Below, piece after piece: positions 35,815 to 44,613 of a stretch of 64,000 nt of DNA. Under the pieces are notes generated by a model. The model made no database searches and was not told where the DNA came from. It saw nothing but the letters and a program-made list of their open reading frames with translations. A program made the translations under genes and the position numbers. The stretch spans positions 8,804,001 through 8,868,000 of the forward strand of contig NZ_CP047020.1 in assembly GCF_009796285.1 (NCBI RefSeq), in the 5' to 3' direction. Within the stretch, counting starts at the first letter, position 1, and each line of letters begins with the position of its first letter. Origin of the DNA: Streptomyces broussonetiae. Lineage in GTDB: Bacteria > Actinomycetota > Actinomycetes > Streptomycetales > Streptomycetaceae.

Positions 35815-35834
35815 CTGTTCGTTCGAACGAACAG
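35815..35834. promoter_or_regulatory. Perfect 20-bp palindromic operator
   Basis: Arm CTGTTCGTTC is followed directly by its inverse. It lies 16 bases upstream of the SDR start codon and 50 bases before the TetR start, where a bound TetR dimer pair would block both promoters. Confidence 0.85.
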
Positions 35835-35884
35835 TAGGGGTCGCGCAACGGGGCTGTCCACCTGGTGATGGAAGAATGCGGGAC

Positions 35885-36493
35885 ATGTCGCATGCCGCAG
35901 CCTCCCCGACACGTCAGCGCATCATCACCGCCGTGCTGCGGATCATCGGCGAGGACGGGGTCGCCGCGGTCACCAACCGCCGGATCGCCAGGGAGGCCGG
36001 CGTCTCGCTCGGCTCGGTCACCTACCACTTCGAGACCCAGCACGAACTGCTGCGGGAGAGCCTGCTGTACTTCGTGCGCGAGGAGGCGCGGCACTTCACC
36101 GAGCTGGCCGACCAGTGCAGGACCGAGGACATCGACGTCGAGGGCGCGGCATCCCTGGCCGGTCAGGTCGCCCGCGGCTCGGCACTGGACAGTGCCCATC
36201 TCGCGCCCTTCGAGCTGTATCTGCACGCGGGGCGGGACGAGCGGCTGCGGGAGGCGGCGGCGGAGGCGTTCCGGGCCTACGACCGGCTCGCCACCCGGAT
36301 CCTCACCGCGCTGGGCGTCCCGGACGCCGAACGCCTGGCCGCCACGGCGGTCGCCCTGGTGATGGGCCTGCAACTGCGCCGCCTGGCCACGGGCAGCGCC
36401 GCGGACGACCTGGCCGACGCCCTCCTGCTCCTCGTCCAGGGGGCCGCGGACCACCAGGTCCCGACCGCTTCCGGAGAGCCGGCGGCGCAGTAG
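35885..36493 (+). CDS. TetR-family regulator divergent from SDR
   Basis: The 202-residue repressor has helix-turn-helix TNRRIAREAGVSLGSVTYHF at residues 30-55 and a TetR_C-type ligand domain. The ATG at 35885 lacks a clear ribosome binding site, and the mRNA may be leaderless or very short-leadered. Control of the divergent SDR gene and of itself through the 20-bp palindrome is inferred from placement. Confidence 0.9.
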   Translation: MSHAAASPTRQRIITAVLRIIGEDGVAAVTNRRIAREAGVSLGSVTYHFETQHELLRESLLYFVREEARHFTELADQCRTEDIDVEGAASLAGQVARGSALDSAHLAPFELYLHAGRDERLREAAAEAFRAYDRLATRILTALGVPDAERLAATAVALVMGLQLRRLATGSAADDLADALLLLVQGAADHQVPTASGEPAAQ

Positions 36494-36613
36494 CGCACCC
36501 GGGCCCGACCGGCCCCGCTCGCCTCCCTCGCCCCCCCGCCCCCGGCACCCCGACCGCCGGATTTCTGCTCAGCGGCGGACAATCGGGACCATAGTGGTGT
36601 AAGGGTGGAAATG

Positions 36614-39076
36614 ATGGAAGCAGTGCCAGATGGCGGTGACATCCCCCCGTCCACGGGACCGGGGGATCTCCTCGACGCGTCCACCGACGCGGCCGCGGTG
36701 ATCTCCGCGCGCGGCGTCGTGGTCGGCTGGACCCGCTGCGCCGTGGCACTGCTCGGCCACCCGGCGACAGAGGTCGTGGGCCGCTCCGCCGCGCGCCTGC
36801 TGGCCATGTCCGAGGACCCCGCACGGCTCGCCGGCATCGTGCAGCGCTGCCGTGAGGGCAACGGCTGGAACGGACGGATCGCCGTACGCCACCGCAACGG
36901 CCGGGCCCTCGACGTCGAAGTGCGCGTGTCCGCCTCCTTCCGCATCGGCGAGGACGAGTGCTTTCTGGTGTCGGCGAGCGAACAGCGTCCGCAGTGGACC
37001 ATGGGCCAGTCCGTCCTCGACGGGTTCCTCACCCGCTCACCGGTCGGCATGGCCGTCATGGATCCGCAGCTGCGCTACGTCTGGATGAACGACACCCTGG
37101 AACGTTTCGGCGGGGTGCCCCGCGACCAGCGGCTCGGCCGGCGACTGAGCGAGCTGCTGCCGGGCCTGCAGGCGGAGGCACTGGAAACGCTGATGCGCAA
37201 GGTGTTCGCGACGGGGCTGCCCGTGACCGACTACGAGTACGAGGGCTGGAGCTGGGCCGACCCGCACCGCCGGCACGCCTACTCGACCTCGTTCTTCCCG
37301 CTGGTGGACGCCGACGGCGCCATCACCGGCGTGTGCTACATGGTCCAGGACGTCACCGAGCGCTGGCACGCCCGCCAGCTCCTGACCCTCGTCAACGAGG
37401 CCGGCACCAGTATCGGCCGGACGCTCGACGTGATGCGGACCGCCCAGGAACTCGCCGACTTCGCCGTCCCCCGTTTCGCGGACTTCGTCGTCGTCGACCT
37501 GCTGGAATCCGTGCTGAGCACCGAGGGCCACGGAGCCTGGCTGCCCGACGCCGGCCCCGCGCCGGCCCGGACGGTGATGTGCCGCGCCGCGCTGCGCTCG
37601 GTGCGCGAGGACTGTCCCGAGGCCGTCGCGCGGGTCGGCGACAAGGTCGACTTCATCCCGCCTCCCCACGATGCCGACCTCCTCGTCAACGGCGAGCCGC
37701 TGCTCATCCCCGTCCTCGACCCCTCGGACGAGCAGTGGGCCAGCCGGTCACCCCTGCGTACGCAGCGGATCCGGGAGTTCGGCGTGCACTCGCTGATCGC
37801 CGCGCCCATGCGGGCCCGGAACACCGTCCTCGGCCTGACCACCTTCGCCCGGTCGCTCAACCCGGTCTCCTTCGGGCCCGACGAGGTCCTGGTGGCCCGC
37901 GAACTGGTGGCACGAGCCGCCGTGTGCGTGGACAACGCCCGCCGGTACACCAGGGAGCACACGGCGGCGGTCACCCTGCAGCGCAGCCTGCTGCCCCCCG
38001 CCCTGACCGGCGGCACCGCGCTGGAGGTCGCCTCCTCCTACCTTCCGGCGGACCCCACCGGCGGTGTCGGCGGCGACTGGTTCGACGTGATCCCGCTGTC
38101 CGGCGCGCGCGTCGGCCTCGTCGTCGGTGACGTCGTGGGCCACGGCATCACCGCGGCGGCCAGCATGGGCCGGCTGCGCACCGCGGTGCAGACCCTCGCC
38201 GAGATGGAGATGCCCCCCGACGAACTCCTCGCCCACCTCGACGACCTCGTGCTCCGGCTCAGCGACGAAGAGAACGCCGCCGGCACCGCCGCCCGCTCCA
38301 CGGCCACCTTCACCGGCGCGACCTGCCTCTACGCCGTCTACGACCCGGTCACCCGGCGGTGCACGATGGCCCGCGCCGGACACCCGCCACCCGTCGTCGT
38401 GGCACCGGACGGCAGGGCCGGCTTCCCGGAGATTCCCCCCGGACCCCCGCTCGGGCTGGGCGGCATGTCATTCGAGGCAACCGAGATCGAACTGGCCGAG
38501 AACAGCCTCCTCGGCCTCTACACCAACGGTCTCATCAAGGGCCGCGACCACGACTTGGAGCGGGGCATGGCCCGGCTCGGCGAGGTCCTCGCACACACCG
38601 AGGCGAACCTGGACACACTGTGCTCCTCTGCCGTGGAGCAACTCGTGCCCGTGCCCCAGCTCGACGACATCGCCCTCCTGCTGACCCGCAGCCATGCCCT
38701 CGGGGCCGACCAGGTCGTCTCCTGGGACGTACCCCCCGACCCGGCATCCGTCGGCGACCTGCGCGCCCGGGCCACCCGCCAGGTGTGCGACTGGGGCCTG
38801 CAGGAGCTGGCCCTGACGACGGAACTGGTCGTGAGCGAACTCGTCACCAACGCCATCCGCTACGCCGCACCGCCCATCAGGCTCCGCCTCCTCCGCGATG
38901 CCCGCCTCACCTGCGAGGTCGCCGACGCCAGCAGCACCGTCCCGCGGCTGCGGCACGCCCGCAGCACCGACGAGGGCGGCCGCGGACTCTTCCTGGTCGC
39001 CCAGCTCGCCCTTCGCTGGGGTGCCCGGTACACGGAACAGGGCAAGATCATCTGGGCCGAGCAGCAGATACCCTGA
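36614..39076 (+). CDS. PAS-PAS-GAF-SpoIIE-HATPase phosphatase/anti-sigma hybrid
   Basis: The roughly 820-residue cytoplasmic signalling protein has PAS 1 (about 20-125), PAS 2 (about 135-265, ending GVCYMVQDVTERWHARQ), GAF (about 280-450), a PP2C SpoIIE phosphatase (from LQRSLLPPALTGGTALEVAS, with metal motifs GGDWFDVIPL and VVGDVVGHGITAA) and a C-terminal HATPase_c kinase domain (LVVSELVTNAIRYA, GRGLFLV). Such hybrids control anti-sigma/anti-anti-sigma switching in Streptomyces. ATG 36614 is chosen because GGTGG is best spaced to it; GTG 36605 and ATG 36611 are also possible. No anti-sigma partner gene is adjacent. Confidence 0.9.
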   Translation: MEAVPDGGDIPPSTGPGDLLDASTDAAAVISARGVVVGWTRCAVALLGHPATEVVGRSAARLLAMSEDPARLAGIVQRCREGNGWNGRIAVRHRNGRALDVEVRVSASFRIGEDECFLVSASEQRPQWTMGQSVLDGFLTRSPVGMAVMDPQLRYVWMNDTLERFGGVPRDQRLGRRLSELLPGLQAEALETLMRKVFATGLPVTDYEYEGWSWADPHRRHAYSTSFFPLVDADGAITGVCYMVQDVTERWHARQLLTLVNEAGTSIGRTLDVMRTAQELADFAVPRFADFVVVDLLESVLSTEGHGAWLPDAGPAPARTVMCRAALRSVREDCPEAVARVGDKVDFIPPPHDADLLVNGEPLLIPVLDPSDEQWASRSPLRTQRIREFGVHSLIAAPMRARNTVLGLTTFARSLNPVSFGPDEVLVARELVARAAVCVDNARRYTREHTAAVTLQRSLLPPALTGGTALEVASSYLPADPTGGVGGDWFDVIPLSGARVGLVVGDVVGHGITAAASMGRLRTAVQTLAEMEMPPDELLAHLDDLVLRLSDEENAAGTAARSTATFTGATCLYAVYDPVTRRCTMARAGHPPPVVVAPDGRAGFPEIPPGPPLGLGGMSFEATEIELAENSLLGLYTNGLIKGRDHDLERGMARLGEVLAHTEANLDTLCSSAVEQLVPVPQLDDIALLLTRSHALGADQVVSWDVPPDPASVGDLRARATRQVCDWGLQELALTTELVVSELVTNAIRYAAPPIRLRLLRDARLTCEVADASSTVPRLRHARSTDEGGRGLFLVAQLALRWGARYTEQGKIIWAEQQIP

Positions 39077-39194
39077 GCCCGGATTTGCCTTCGAGTGGAC
39101 TCCAGCGTCCAGACTGACGCCGACGGATGATCCGTCGTGCGGACACGGCGCCCGGGCCTGCACGCCCGGGACGGGACAGAAATGGCGGCGGCCG

Positions 39195-39980
39195 ATGGCA
39201 GCGACGAACGAGGCGGGGCACCCCCTGCCGTACGACACCTACCGCGAGGCCATCGCCCGCGAGACCCGGCGCTTCGCCGAGGCGGTGCAGGACGCCGACC
39301 CCGCGAGCGCCGTGCCCTCCTGCCCCGGCTGGACCCTGGCCGACCTCACCCGGCATGTGGGCGCGCTGCAGCGCTGGTTCGCCACGCTGCTGACCCGGCT
39401 GGTGCAGGAGCCCCCGCGCAGCCGCGAGGTGGAACTGGGCCTGCCGGCAGACCCGCAGGACTATCCCGGCTGGGTGGCGGCCGGGGAACCCGCCGTCGCG
39501 GCCGTCCTGCGCGCCACGGACCCCGATGCGGCGATGTGGACCTGGGGCGAGGACCCGCACGCGCGGTTCTGGGCCCGGCGGATGCTCTTCGAGACGCTGG
39601 TGCACCGGGTCGACGCGGAGCGCGCCGTCGGCCGGGCGGCGGACCTCGACCCCGTGCTCGCGGCGGACGGCGTGGACGAGTTCCTCGTCAACCTGCCCCA
39701 CGCGGGCCTCTTCGCCCCCGGCGTGACCAAGCTGCGCGGCAACGGCGAGATCCTCGCGTTCCACAGTACGGACACCGCCGAGGAGTGGCGCGTGCGCCTG
39801 GACCCGGACGGCTTTCGCCCGGTGCCGCACACGGACGAAGCGGCCACGGCCGCCGTGCGCGCAGCGGCGGCGGACCTCCTGCTGCTCCTCTACGGCCGCA
39901 GGTCGTACGGCGAACCCGCCTACGAGGTCTCGGGGCAGAGCACGGTCCTCGACAACTGGTTCGCCCACACCGGCTTTTGA
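39195..39980 (+). CDS. Mycothiol-dependent maleylpyruvate isomerase family protein
   Basis: The 261-residue protein has a DinB-like N-terminal domain of the MDMPI family (VPSCPGWTLADLTRHVGALQ and LFETLVHRVDAERAVG giving the His/Asp metal site) and a C-terminal small domain. The family couples mycothiol to isomerisation or transfer reactions; most Streptomyces copies have no known substrate. It lies between two SpoIIE-type phosphatase genes, convergent with the second. Confidence 0.85.
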   Translation: MAATNEAGHPLPYDTYREAIARETRRFAEAVQDADPASAVPSCPGWTLADLTRHVGALQRWFATLLTRLVQEPPRSREVELGLPADPQDYPGWVAAGEPAVAAVLRATDPDAAMWTWGEDPHARFWARRMLFETLVHRVDAERAVGRAADLDPVLAADGVDEFLVNLPHAGLFAPGVTKLRGNGEILAFHSTDTAEEWRVRLDPDGFRPVPHTDEAATAAVRAAAADLLLLLYGRRSYGEPAYEVSGQSTVLDNWFAHTGF

Positions 39981-39983
39981 CCC

Positions 39984-41168
39984 TCACTCCGCCGACGTCG
40001 TCGTGGGCGCCGGCGCGGACGGTTCCCGGGGCAGCAGACACACCGCGAGCGCCGCGGTGTCGTCCTGCAGCCCACGGGGACTGTAGGCCAGCAGATCGTC
40101 GTGGAGGCGGGCGAGCAACTCCTTCGGCGGGAGCACACCCCAGGAACGGACGCGTTCGAGGAGGGGGTAGAAGGTGCCGGACGCGTCCCGGGTCTCCGTG
40201 ACGCCGTCCGTGTACAACAGCAGCTGGTCGCCCGGCCAGAACGGGTAGACGTCGACGTGGTACGGGTCCTGGACCAGCATGCCGAGGTTCAGCGGCGGTG
40301 CCGACCGGCCGCTGTCCAGCTCGCGGACCTGGCCGGCCCGCAGACACAGCGGGGGCGGGTGGCCGCAGTTGACGAGGTAGACGAGCCCGCCGTCGGCCGG
40401 GATCTCGGCGAAGACCGCGGTGACGAACCGCTCGCCCGTCTCGTCTCCGCCGAGCCGCTCCGCCCTGCGGAGCATGCTCGTCTCCAGCCGGGTGGCGAGC
40501 GAGGGCAGATCGGGTTCCTCGTACGCCGCCTCGCGGAACGCGCCGAGCAGGGTGGCGGCGGTCTCCACCGCGAGCAGTCCCTTGCCGCGCACGTCACCGA
40601 TGAGCAGCCGGACTCCGTAGCCGGTGGGCACGGCCTCGAAGAGGTCACCGCCGATCTGGGCCTGCGCGGCGGCCGAGAGGTAGAGGCTCTCCAGCTGGAG
40701 ATGGCCGATCCGGTGCGGCACCGGCCGCAGCAGGACGCGCTGTGCGATCTCGGCCACGAACCGCACGTCGGCCAGGGTGCGCTCCCGCCGGATCCGGTGG
40801 GCCGCCAGGACCGTGCCCAGGGCGCCCACCAGGGCCGTGCAGATGTAGGAGGCGACGTAGTGCCGGTCCCACAGATAGCCGACGGACCGGCCCGCACAGC
40901 ACGGGGTGCCGGCCAGCACCCCCTCGAGGGCGATGGCGAACAGCGTGGCCGCGGCGACGCCCACGGGCCCGTACGCGAAGGCCGCCACCAGCGGCACCGC
41001 GATCAGTGCGAAGCTCACCGGCCACTGCACCGGGGTGAGAGGCTCCAGTGCCAGTAAAGCCGCCACGTACAGCAGCGGCAGCCAGCGCAGCCACAGGGGC
41101 GGCGCAGGCAGCCGGGCGCGCTGTTCGGCGGAGACGTCCGGCTCCTGGCCGGCGGAACCCTGGCTCAT
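39984..41168 (-). CDS. Membrane-anchored SpoIIE-type PP2C phosphatase
   Basis: The 394-residue protein has an N-terminal membrane domain of four hydrophobic segments (residues 28-130, e.g. LPLLYVAALLALEPL, SYICTALVGALGTVL). A SpoIIE-type phosphatase domain follows, with the metal motifs AQIGGDLFEAVPTGYGVRLL and IGDVRGKGLLAVE, then CGHPPPLCL and LLLYTDGVTETRD. It would dephosphorylate an anti-anti-sigma protein. GGGAG precedes ATG 41168. Its stop is 4 bases from the end of the mycothiol-dependent gene on the other strand. Confidence 0.92.
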   Translation of the reverse strand: MSQGSAGQEPDVSAEQRARLPAPPLWLRWLPLLYVAALLALEPLTPVQWPVSFALIAVPLVAAFAYGPVGVAAATLFAIALEGVLAGTPCCAGRSVGYLWDRHYVASYICTALVGALGTVLAAHRIRRERTLADVRFVAEIAQRVLLRPVPHRIGHLQLESLYLSAAAQAQIGGDLFEAVPTGYGVRLLIGDVRGKGLLAVETAATLLGAFREAAYEEPDLPSLATRLETSMLRRAERLGGDETGERFVTAVFAEIPADGGLVYLVNCGHPPPLCLRAGQVRELDSGRSAPPLNLGMLVQDPYHVDVYPFWPGDQLLLYTDGVTETRDASGTFYPLLERVRSWGVLPPKELLARLHDDLLAYSPRGLQDDTAALAVCLLPREPSAPAPTTTSAE

Positions 41169-41214
41169 CCGTCGCTCCCGGGCACCGACGCCGGGGCACC
41201 GGCTCCGGCCCCGC

Positions 41215-41246
41215 GGTGTGCCGTCCGTGCAGCGGGACGGCACACC
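41215..41246 (-). terminator. Hairpin after the GH92 gene
   Basis: A perfect 12-bp stem (GGTGTGCCGTCC with its inverse) encloses an 8-base loop. It lies 129 bases past the GH92 stop and 47 bases upstream of the SpoIIE-type gene start, all on the minus strand. A terminator for the GH92 transcript is the simplest reading; a leader structure for the phosphatase gene is the alternative. Confidence 0.55.
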
Positions 41247-41374
41247 TGACGGTTCGGCCTCTGTGGATTTCGCACCCGGGACTCCTGTCACACGACCTCG
41301 ACAGCCCTCCAGCCTGGTGGGCCGAGCCCCGGGATCCCGGTCATTGCTCCACCGGGCGGCATGTTCCGTTCGGC

Positions 41375-44314
41375 TCAGCCGGTGCCGAAACCGATCGCGA
41401 AGACGTGCAGGCCCCCGGCGTTGACGTCGGACGGCAGACGCACGCCGCTGACCGTCTTGCCGGGGGTCAGCGTCACCGGCTTGGTGGCGAACACGTAGGA
41501 CGTGGTGCTGTCGTGCGCCGTACCGGCCTGGTTGCGGTACGACGTGGTCACCGCCACCGTGTTGTCCGCGAGCGGCGAGGCGCTGCCCGCGCCGAGCGTC
41601 CAGTCGGAGAGGCCGAGCGCGACCGACTGGGTCGTGCCGTCCGTGTAGGTGACGGTCGCGGTACCGGAGGACGGGCCGTTGTTGGCGGCGCCCAGGAAGG
41701 AGATGCTGCCGGACCCGGACACCCGTACCGTCTGCCCGTTCGCCACGTAGTTGTCCGCGGCGCCGGACGCCACCTTGGGCCAGGTGAACGTGACCCCGCC
41801 GGCCGTGACCTTCGCTCCCGGTGTGACGCCCGCGGCGGCCAGGGCGTGCGCCGAGTAGCTGTAGCCCGCGCCGTCGAAGTTCGCCGAGGCGGCGGCCGTG
41901 TCGCCGGACGTGCCGACGTCGGTGTAGCCGGGCGAGCCCGGGTAGGAACGCGGAGCCGCCGTGGTGTCCGACGCCCAGGAGGTGTTGGCCGAGGTGCCGA
42001 GGACGTAGCCGAGGGTGCCGCCGCCGGTGAGGGCGCCGTCCGGCACGTGCGCCTTGTTCCACGCCGTGCCGTTCCATGTCGCCGACTGTACGTACGGAGC
42101 GTCGTCCGCGGCTCCGTCGCCGTTGACCGTGAGGGTGTGCCCGGAGGGCAGGGTGATCACCGCCTGGGTGAACAGCGGGCTGCCCAGCGCCAGGTCGGCG
42201 GTGCCCGCGGTCTGCGGATACATACCCAGCGCGGACCACACGTACCAGGAACTCATCTCGCCCAGGTCGTCGTTACCGGCCAGGCCCGAGGGGCTGTCGG
42301 TCCAGATCTGGTCCTGCACCTGCCGGACGACCTTCTGTGTCCTGTACGGCATGCCGATGTAGTCGTACTCCCAGGGGATGTTGAGGCTGGGCTCGTTGCC
42401 CAGGTTGGTGTAGCCGCCGGCGCCGGTCAGCGAGGACAGGTCGGTGTCCAGGAACTTGCCGAGGGCCGCGTCGCCGCCCATGGCGGTGGCCAGCCCGTGC
42501 ACGTTGAACGGCACCATCGGGGTGTACTGCCAGGAGTCGCCCTCGACGAAGTTCTTGCCGGAGGTCGGGGAGAAGCCCGAGGTCCAGGTGCCCGAGGCGT
42601 CGCGCGGCTGGATGAAGCCGCTGCCGAAGTGGAACAGGTTCTGCCAGTCCTGTGCCCGGTCCGCGAACCGGTGCTGGTCGGCGGTGTCGCCGAGGGCTCC
42701 GGCGAACGAGGAGAGCGCGAAGTCCGCCGCGTTGTACTCGAGCGTGGTGGAGGCCGGGCCGTAGTAGTTGCAGCAGCCGTACCTGCCGTTGCTGGGCAGT
42801 CGGCCGATCTGCTCGAGGTAGTTCAGGCCGGGCCGGTTGTTGTTGGTGACGGTGGCTTCCGCGATCAGGCCCTTGAGAGCGGTGGCGGTGTCGAAATTCC
42901 GGGCGCCGAAGGCGTAGTAGTCGGCGATGATCTCGTCCGCGGGGTCCCCGACCATGACGTAGGTCTCGCCGTTGTTCTCCGACCACTTGGGGAACAGCCC
43001 GGTCTGCCGGTAGTCGTCGACCATCGACTGGGCGGTGTCGGAGGCGGCCTTAGGGGCGAGGAGGGCTTCGAGCTGGGCCTGCGAGCGGTAGACGTCCCAG
43101 CCGGAGTAGTTGGCGTAGGCGGCGGCGTGTCCCTTGTCCACGGTGTGCGGCTTGCCGTCGAAGCCGGGGTAGCGGCCGTTGGTGTCGCTGATGACGTTCG
43201 GGTGCAGCAGCGCGTGGTAGAGCGCCGTGTAGAAGACGGTCTGCTGAGCGGCCGTGCCGCCGGCGATCCTGACCCGGCCGAGCAGGGACTTCCAGGCGTT
43301 GTGCGCCGCGTCGCGCACCTTGGCGAAGTCCCAGCCGGCGTTCTCCGCCGTGCGGTTGCCCACCGCGTCGGCAGCCGACACGTACGAGATGCCGACCTTG
43401 GCCTGAACGGTACGACGGGTGGTGGTGTCGAAGGTGACGTAGCCGTCGGTGCCGCTCGCCCTGGCGGCGAAGGGGCGGGCCGCGCCGGGCACGACGCCGT
43501 GCAGCACGGGCTTGTTGGGGGCCTCGGGGGTGCTGGGCGAGACGGCGGTCCTCGGCGTGGTGGGCGTCGCGGCGGCCAGCGCGGTACCGCTGTGCTGGAA
43601 CGGCTGGTCGAACACCATGTCGAAGTAGACGGTGTAGGAGTTGCCCTCGCCGCAGAAGTTCCCGCTGGTGACGCTGCCGCGCACCTCTTTGCTGTTCACC
43701 ATGTGGAACTGCGCAGCGGTGTCACCGTTCTGACTGTTCGTCAGTTTGAAGAGGAGATTCGACTGCCGGGTGGCCGGGAAGGTGAAGCGGGCCATGCCGC
43801 TGCGGGTGGTCGCGGTCAGCTCGGTCTTGACGCCGTTGTCCAGCGACACCGTGTACGCGCCGGGGGAGGCGGACTCGTGGGTGTGCGAGAAGCTGTCCGT
43901 GGCGCTCGTGTCCACCGTGCCGACGGTCGGCAGGACCGGGATGTCACCGCCGGCCCGGCAGCCCGGTCCGGCGATGTGGGTCAGGCCGAAGCCGGTGACG
44001 GAGGAGTCGTTGTACTCGTAGCCGCCGCCGTCCGGCTTGTGCGGGGTGTCGGGGCTCCACTGGACCATCCCGAACGGTGTGTCGGCGCCGGGGAAGTCGT
44101 CCGCGGCGTTCGAGGTCCCGATGAAGGGGTTCACGCGGGAGGTGGGGTCGGTGACGAGGGCGGGCCGGGCGGTGGTGCCGAATGCGGGGGCGGCCATGGC
44201 GCCCACCGCCAGGGCGCCGGCGGCGAGTACGGACGGGAGTCGGAAGGGGGGCAGAACTCGAACCGGAAACGAACGAGTTCTGCCGTGTCTTCTGAGTCGT
44301 GTGGATCGTGTCAT
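41375..44314 (-). CDS. Secreted GH92 alpha-1,2-mannosidase-type glycosidase
   Basis: The 979-residue exported enzyme has a basic N-terminus and signal (VLAAGALAVGAMAAPAFG). GH92 blocks in order are NPFIGTSNAADDFPGADTPF, HTHESASPGAYTV, YANYSGWDVYRSQAQL, GDPADEIIADYYAFG and the catalytic region GNDDLGEMSSWYVWSALGMY. After about residue 790 come a galactose-binding-like module and a final beta domain. GH92 enzymes are calcium-dependent inverting exo-mannosidases that trim mannans and N-glycans. A LacI-type operator lies directly upstream. It is divergent from a GH54 gene, giving a plant or fungal polysaccharide locus. Confidence 0.93.
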   Translation of the reverse strand: MTRSTRLRRHGRTRSFPVRVLPPFRLPSVLAAGALAVGAMAAPAFGTTARPALVTDPTSRVNPFIGTSNAADDFPGADTPFGMVQWSPDTPHKPDGGGYEYNDSSVTGFGLTHIAGPGCRAGGDIPVLPTVGTVDTSATDSFSHTHESASPGAYTVSLDNGVKTELTATTRSGMARFTFPATRQSNLLFKLTNSQNGDTAAQFHMVNSKEVRGSVTSGNFCGEGNSYTVYFDMVFDQPFQHSGTALAAATPTTPRTAVSPSTPEAPNKPVLHGVVPGAARPFAARASGTDGYVTFDTTTRRTVQAKVGISYVSAADAVGNRTAENAGWDFAKVRDAAHNAWKSLLGRVRIAGGTAAQQTVFYTALYHALLHPNVISDTNGRYPGFDGKPHTVDKGHAAAYANYSGWDVYRSQAQLEALLAPKAASDTAQSMVDDYRQTGLFPKWSENNGETYVMVGDPADEIIADYYAFGARNFDTATALKGLIAEATVTNNNRPGLNYLEQIGRLPSNGRYGCCNYYGPASTTLEYNAADFALSSFAGALGDTADQHRFADRAQDWQNLFHFGSGFIQPRDASGTWTSGFSPTSGKNFVEGDSWQYTPMVPFNVHGLATAMGGDAALGKFLDTDLSSLTGAGGYTNLGNEPSLNIPWEYDYIGMPYRTQKVVRQVQDQIWTDSPSGLAGNDDLGEMSSWYVWSALGMYPQTAGTADLALGSPLFTQAVITLPSGHTLTVNGDGAADDAPYVQSATWNGTAWNKAHVPDGALTGGGTLGYVLGTSANTSWASDTTAAPRSYPGSPGYTDVGTSGDTAAASANFDGAGYSYSAHALAAAGVTPGAKVTAGGVTFTWPKVASGAADNYVANGQTVRVSGSGSISFLGAANNGPSSGTATVTYTDGTTQSVALGLSDWTLGAGSASPLADNTVAVTTSYRNQAGTAHDSTTSYVFATKPVTLTPGKTVSGVRLPSDVNAGGLHVFAIGFGTG

Positions 44315-44331
44315 CGTGACCGTGTCCCTTC

Positions 44332-44343
44332 GACAACGTTGTC
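44332..44343. promoter_or_regulatory. LacI-type operator GACAACGTTGTC
   Basis: A perfect 12-bp palindrome with central CG sits 18 bases upstream of the GH92 start codon. This form is typical of LacI-family sites in front of Streptomyces glycosidase genes, so sugar-dependent repression is likely. The regulator gene is not in the window. Confidence 0.8.
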
Positions 44344-44508
44344 CCGAAGCTTGCGCCTTCCGCACCCGCTGTCAAGGACGCGCGATGAAGAAGCAGTCGT
44401 CCGGCCGCCCGAGCAAGCCACAAACATCTGACGACACGTCACACTGCCTGGTGGCCGCACACGTTGACTCACATCCGGAACTTCCCACAAGTCAAAAGGC
44501 AACAAATC

Positions 44509-44537
44509 TTGACGCCGTCCGTCGGCGTGCGTACCTT
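44509..44537 (+). promoter_or_regulatory. Likely vegetative-type promoter of the GH54 gene
   Basis: TTGACG (44509-44514) and TACCTT (44532-44537) are separated by 17 bases, about 75 bases before the GH54 start. Confidence 0.5.
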
Positions 44538-44613
44538 CCGCAACGGCTGCCCAGCGCTCCCGCTCGACCCTCCCTGAGCCGGAATCACCCTCCACCGCAT
44601 CGAGGAGCCCAGC

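Noticed and set aside
41048..44431. A roughly 1130-codon plus-strand frame opposite the GH92 gene
   Set aside because: It is antisense shadow of a confidently identified glycosidase.
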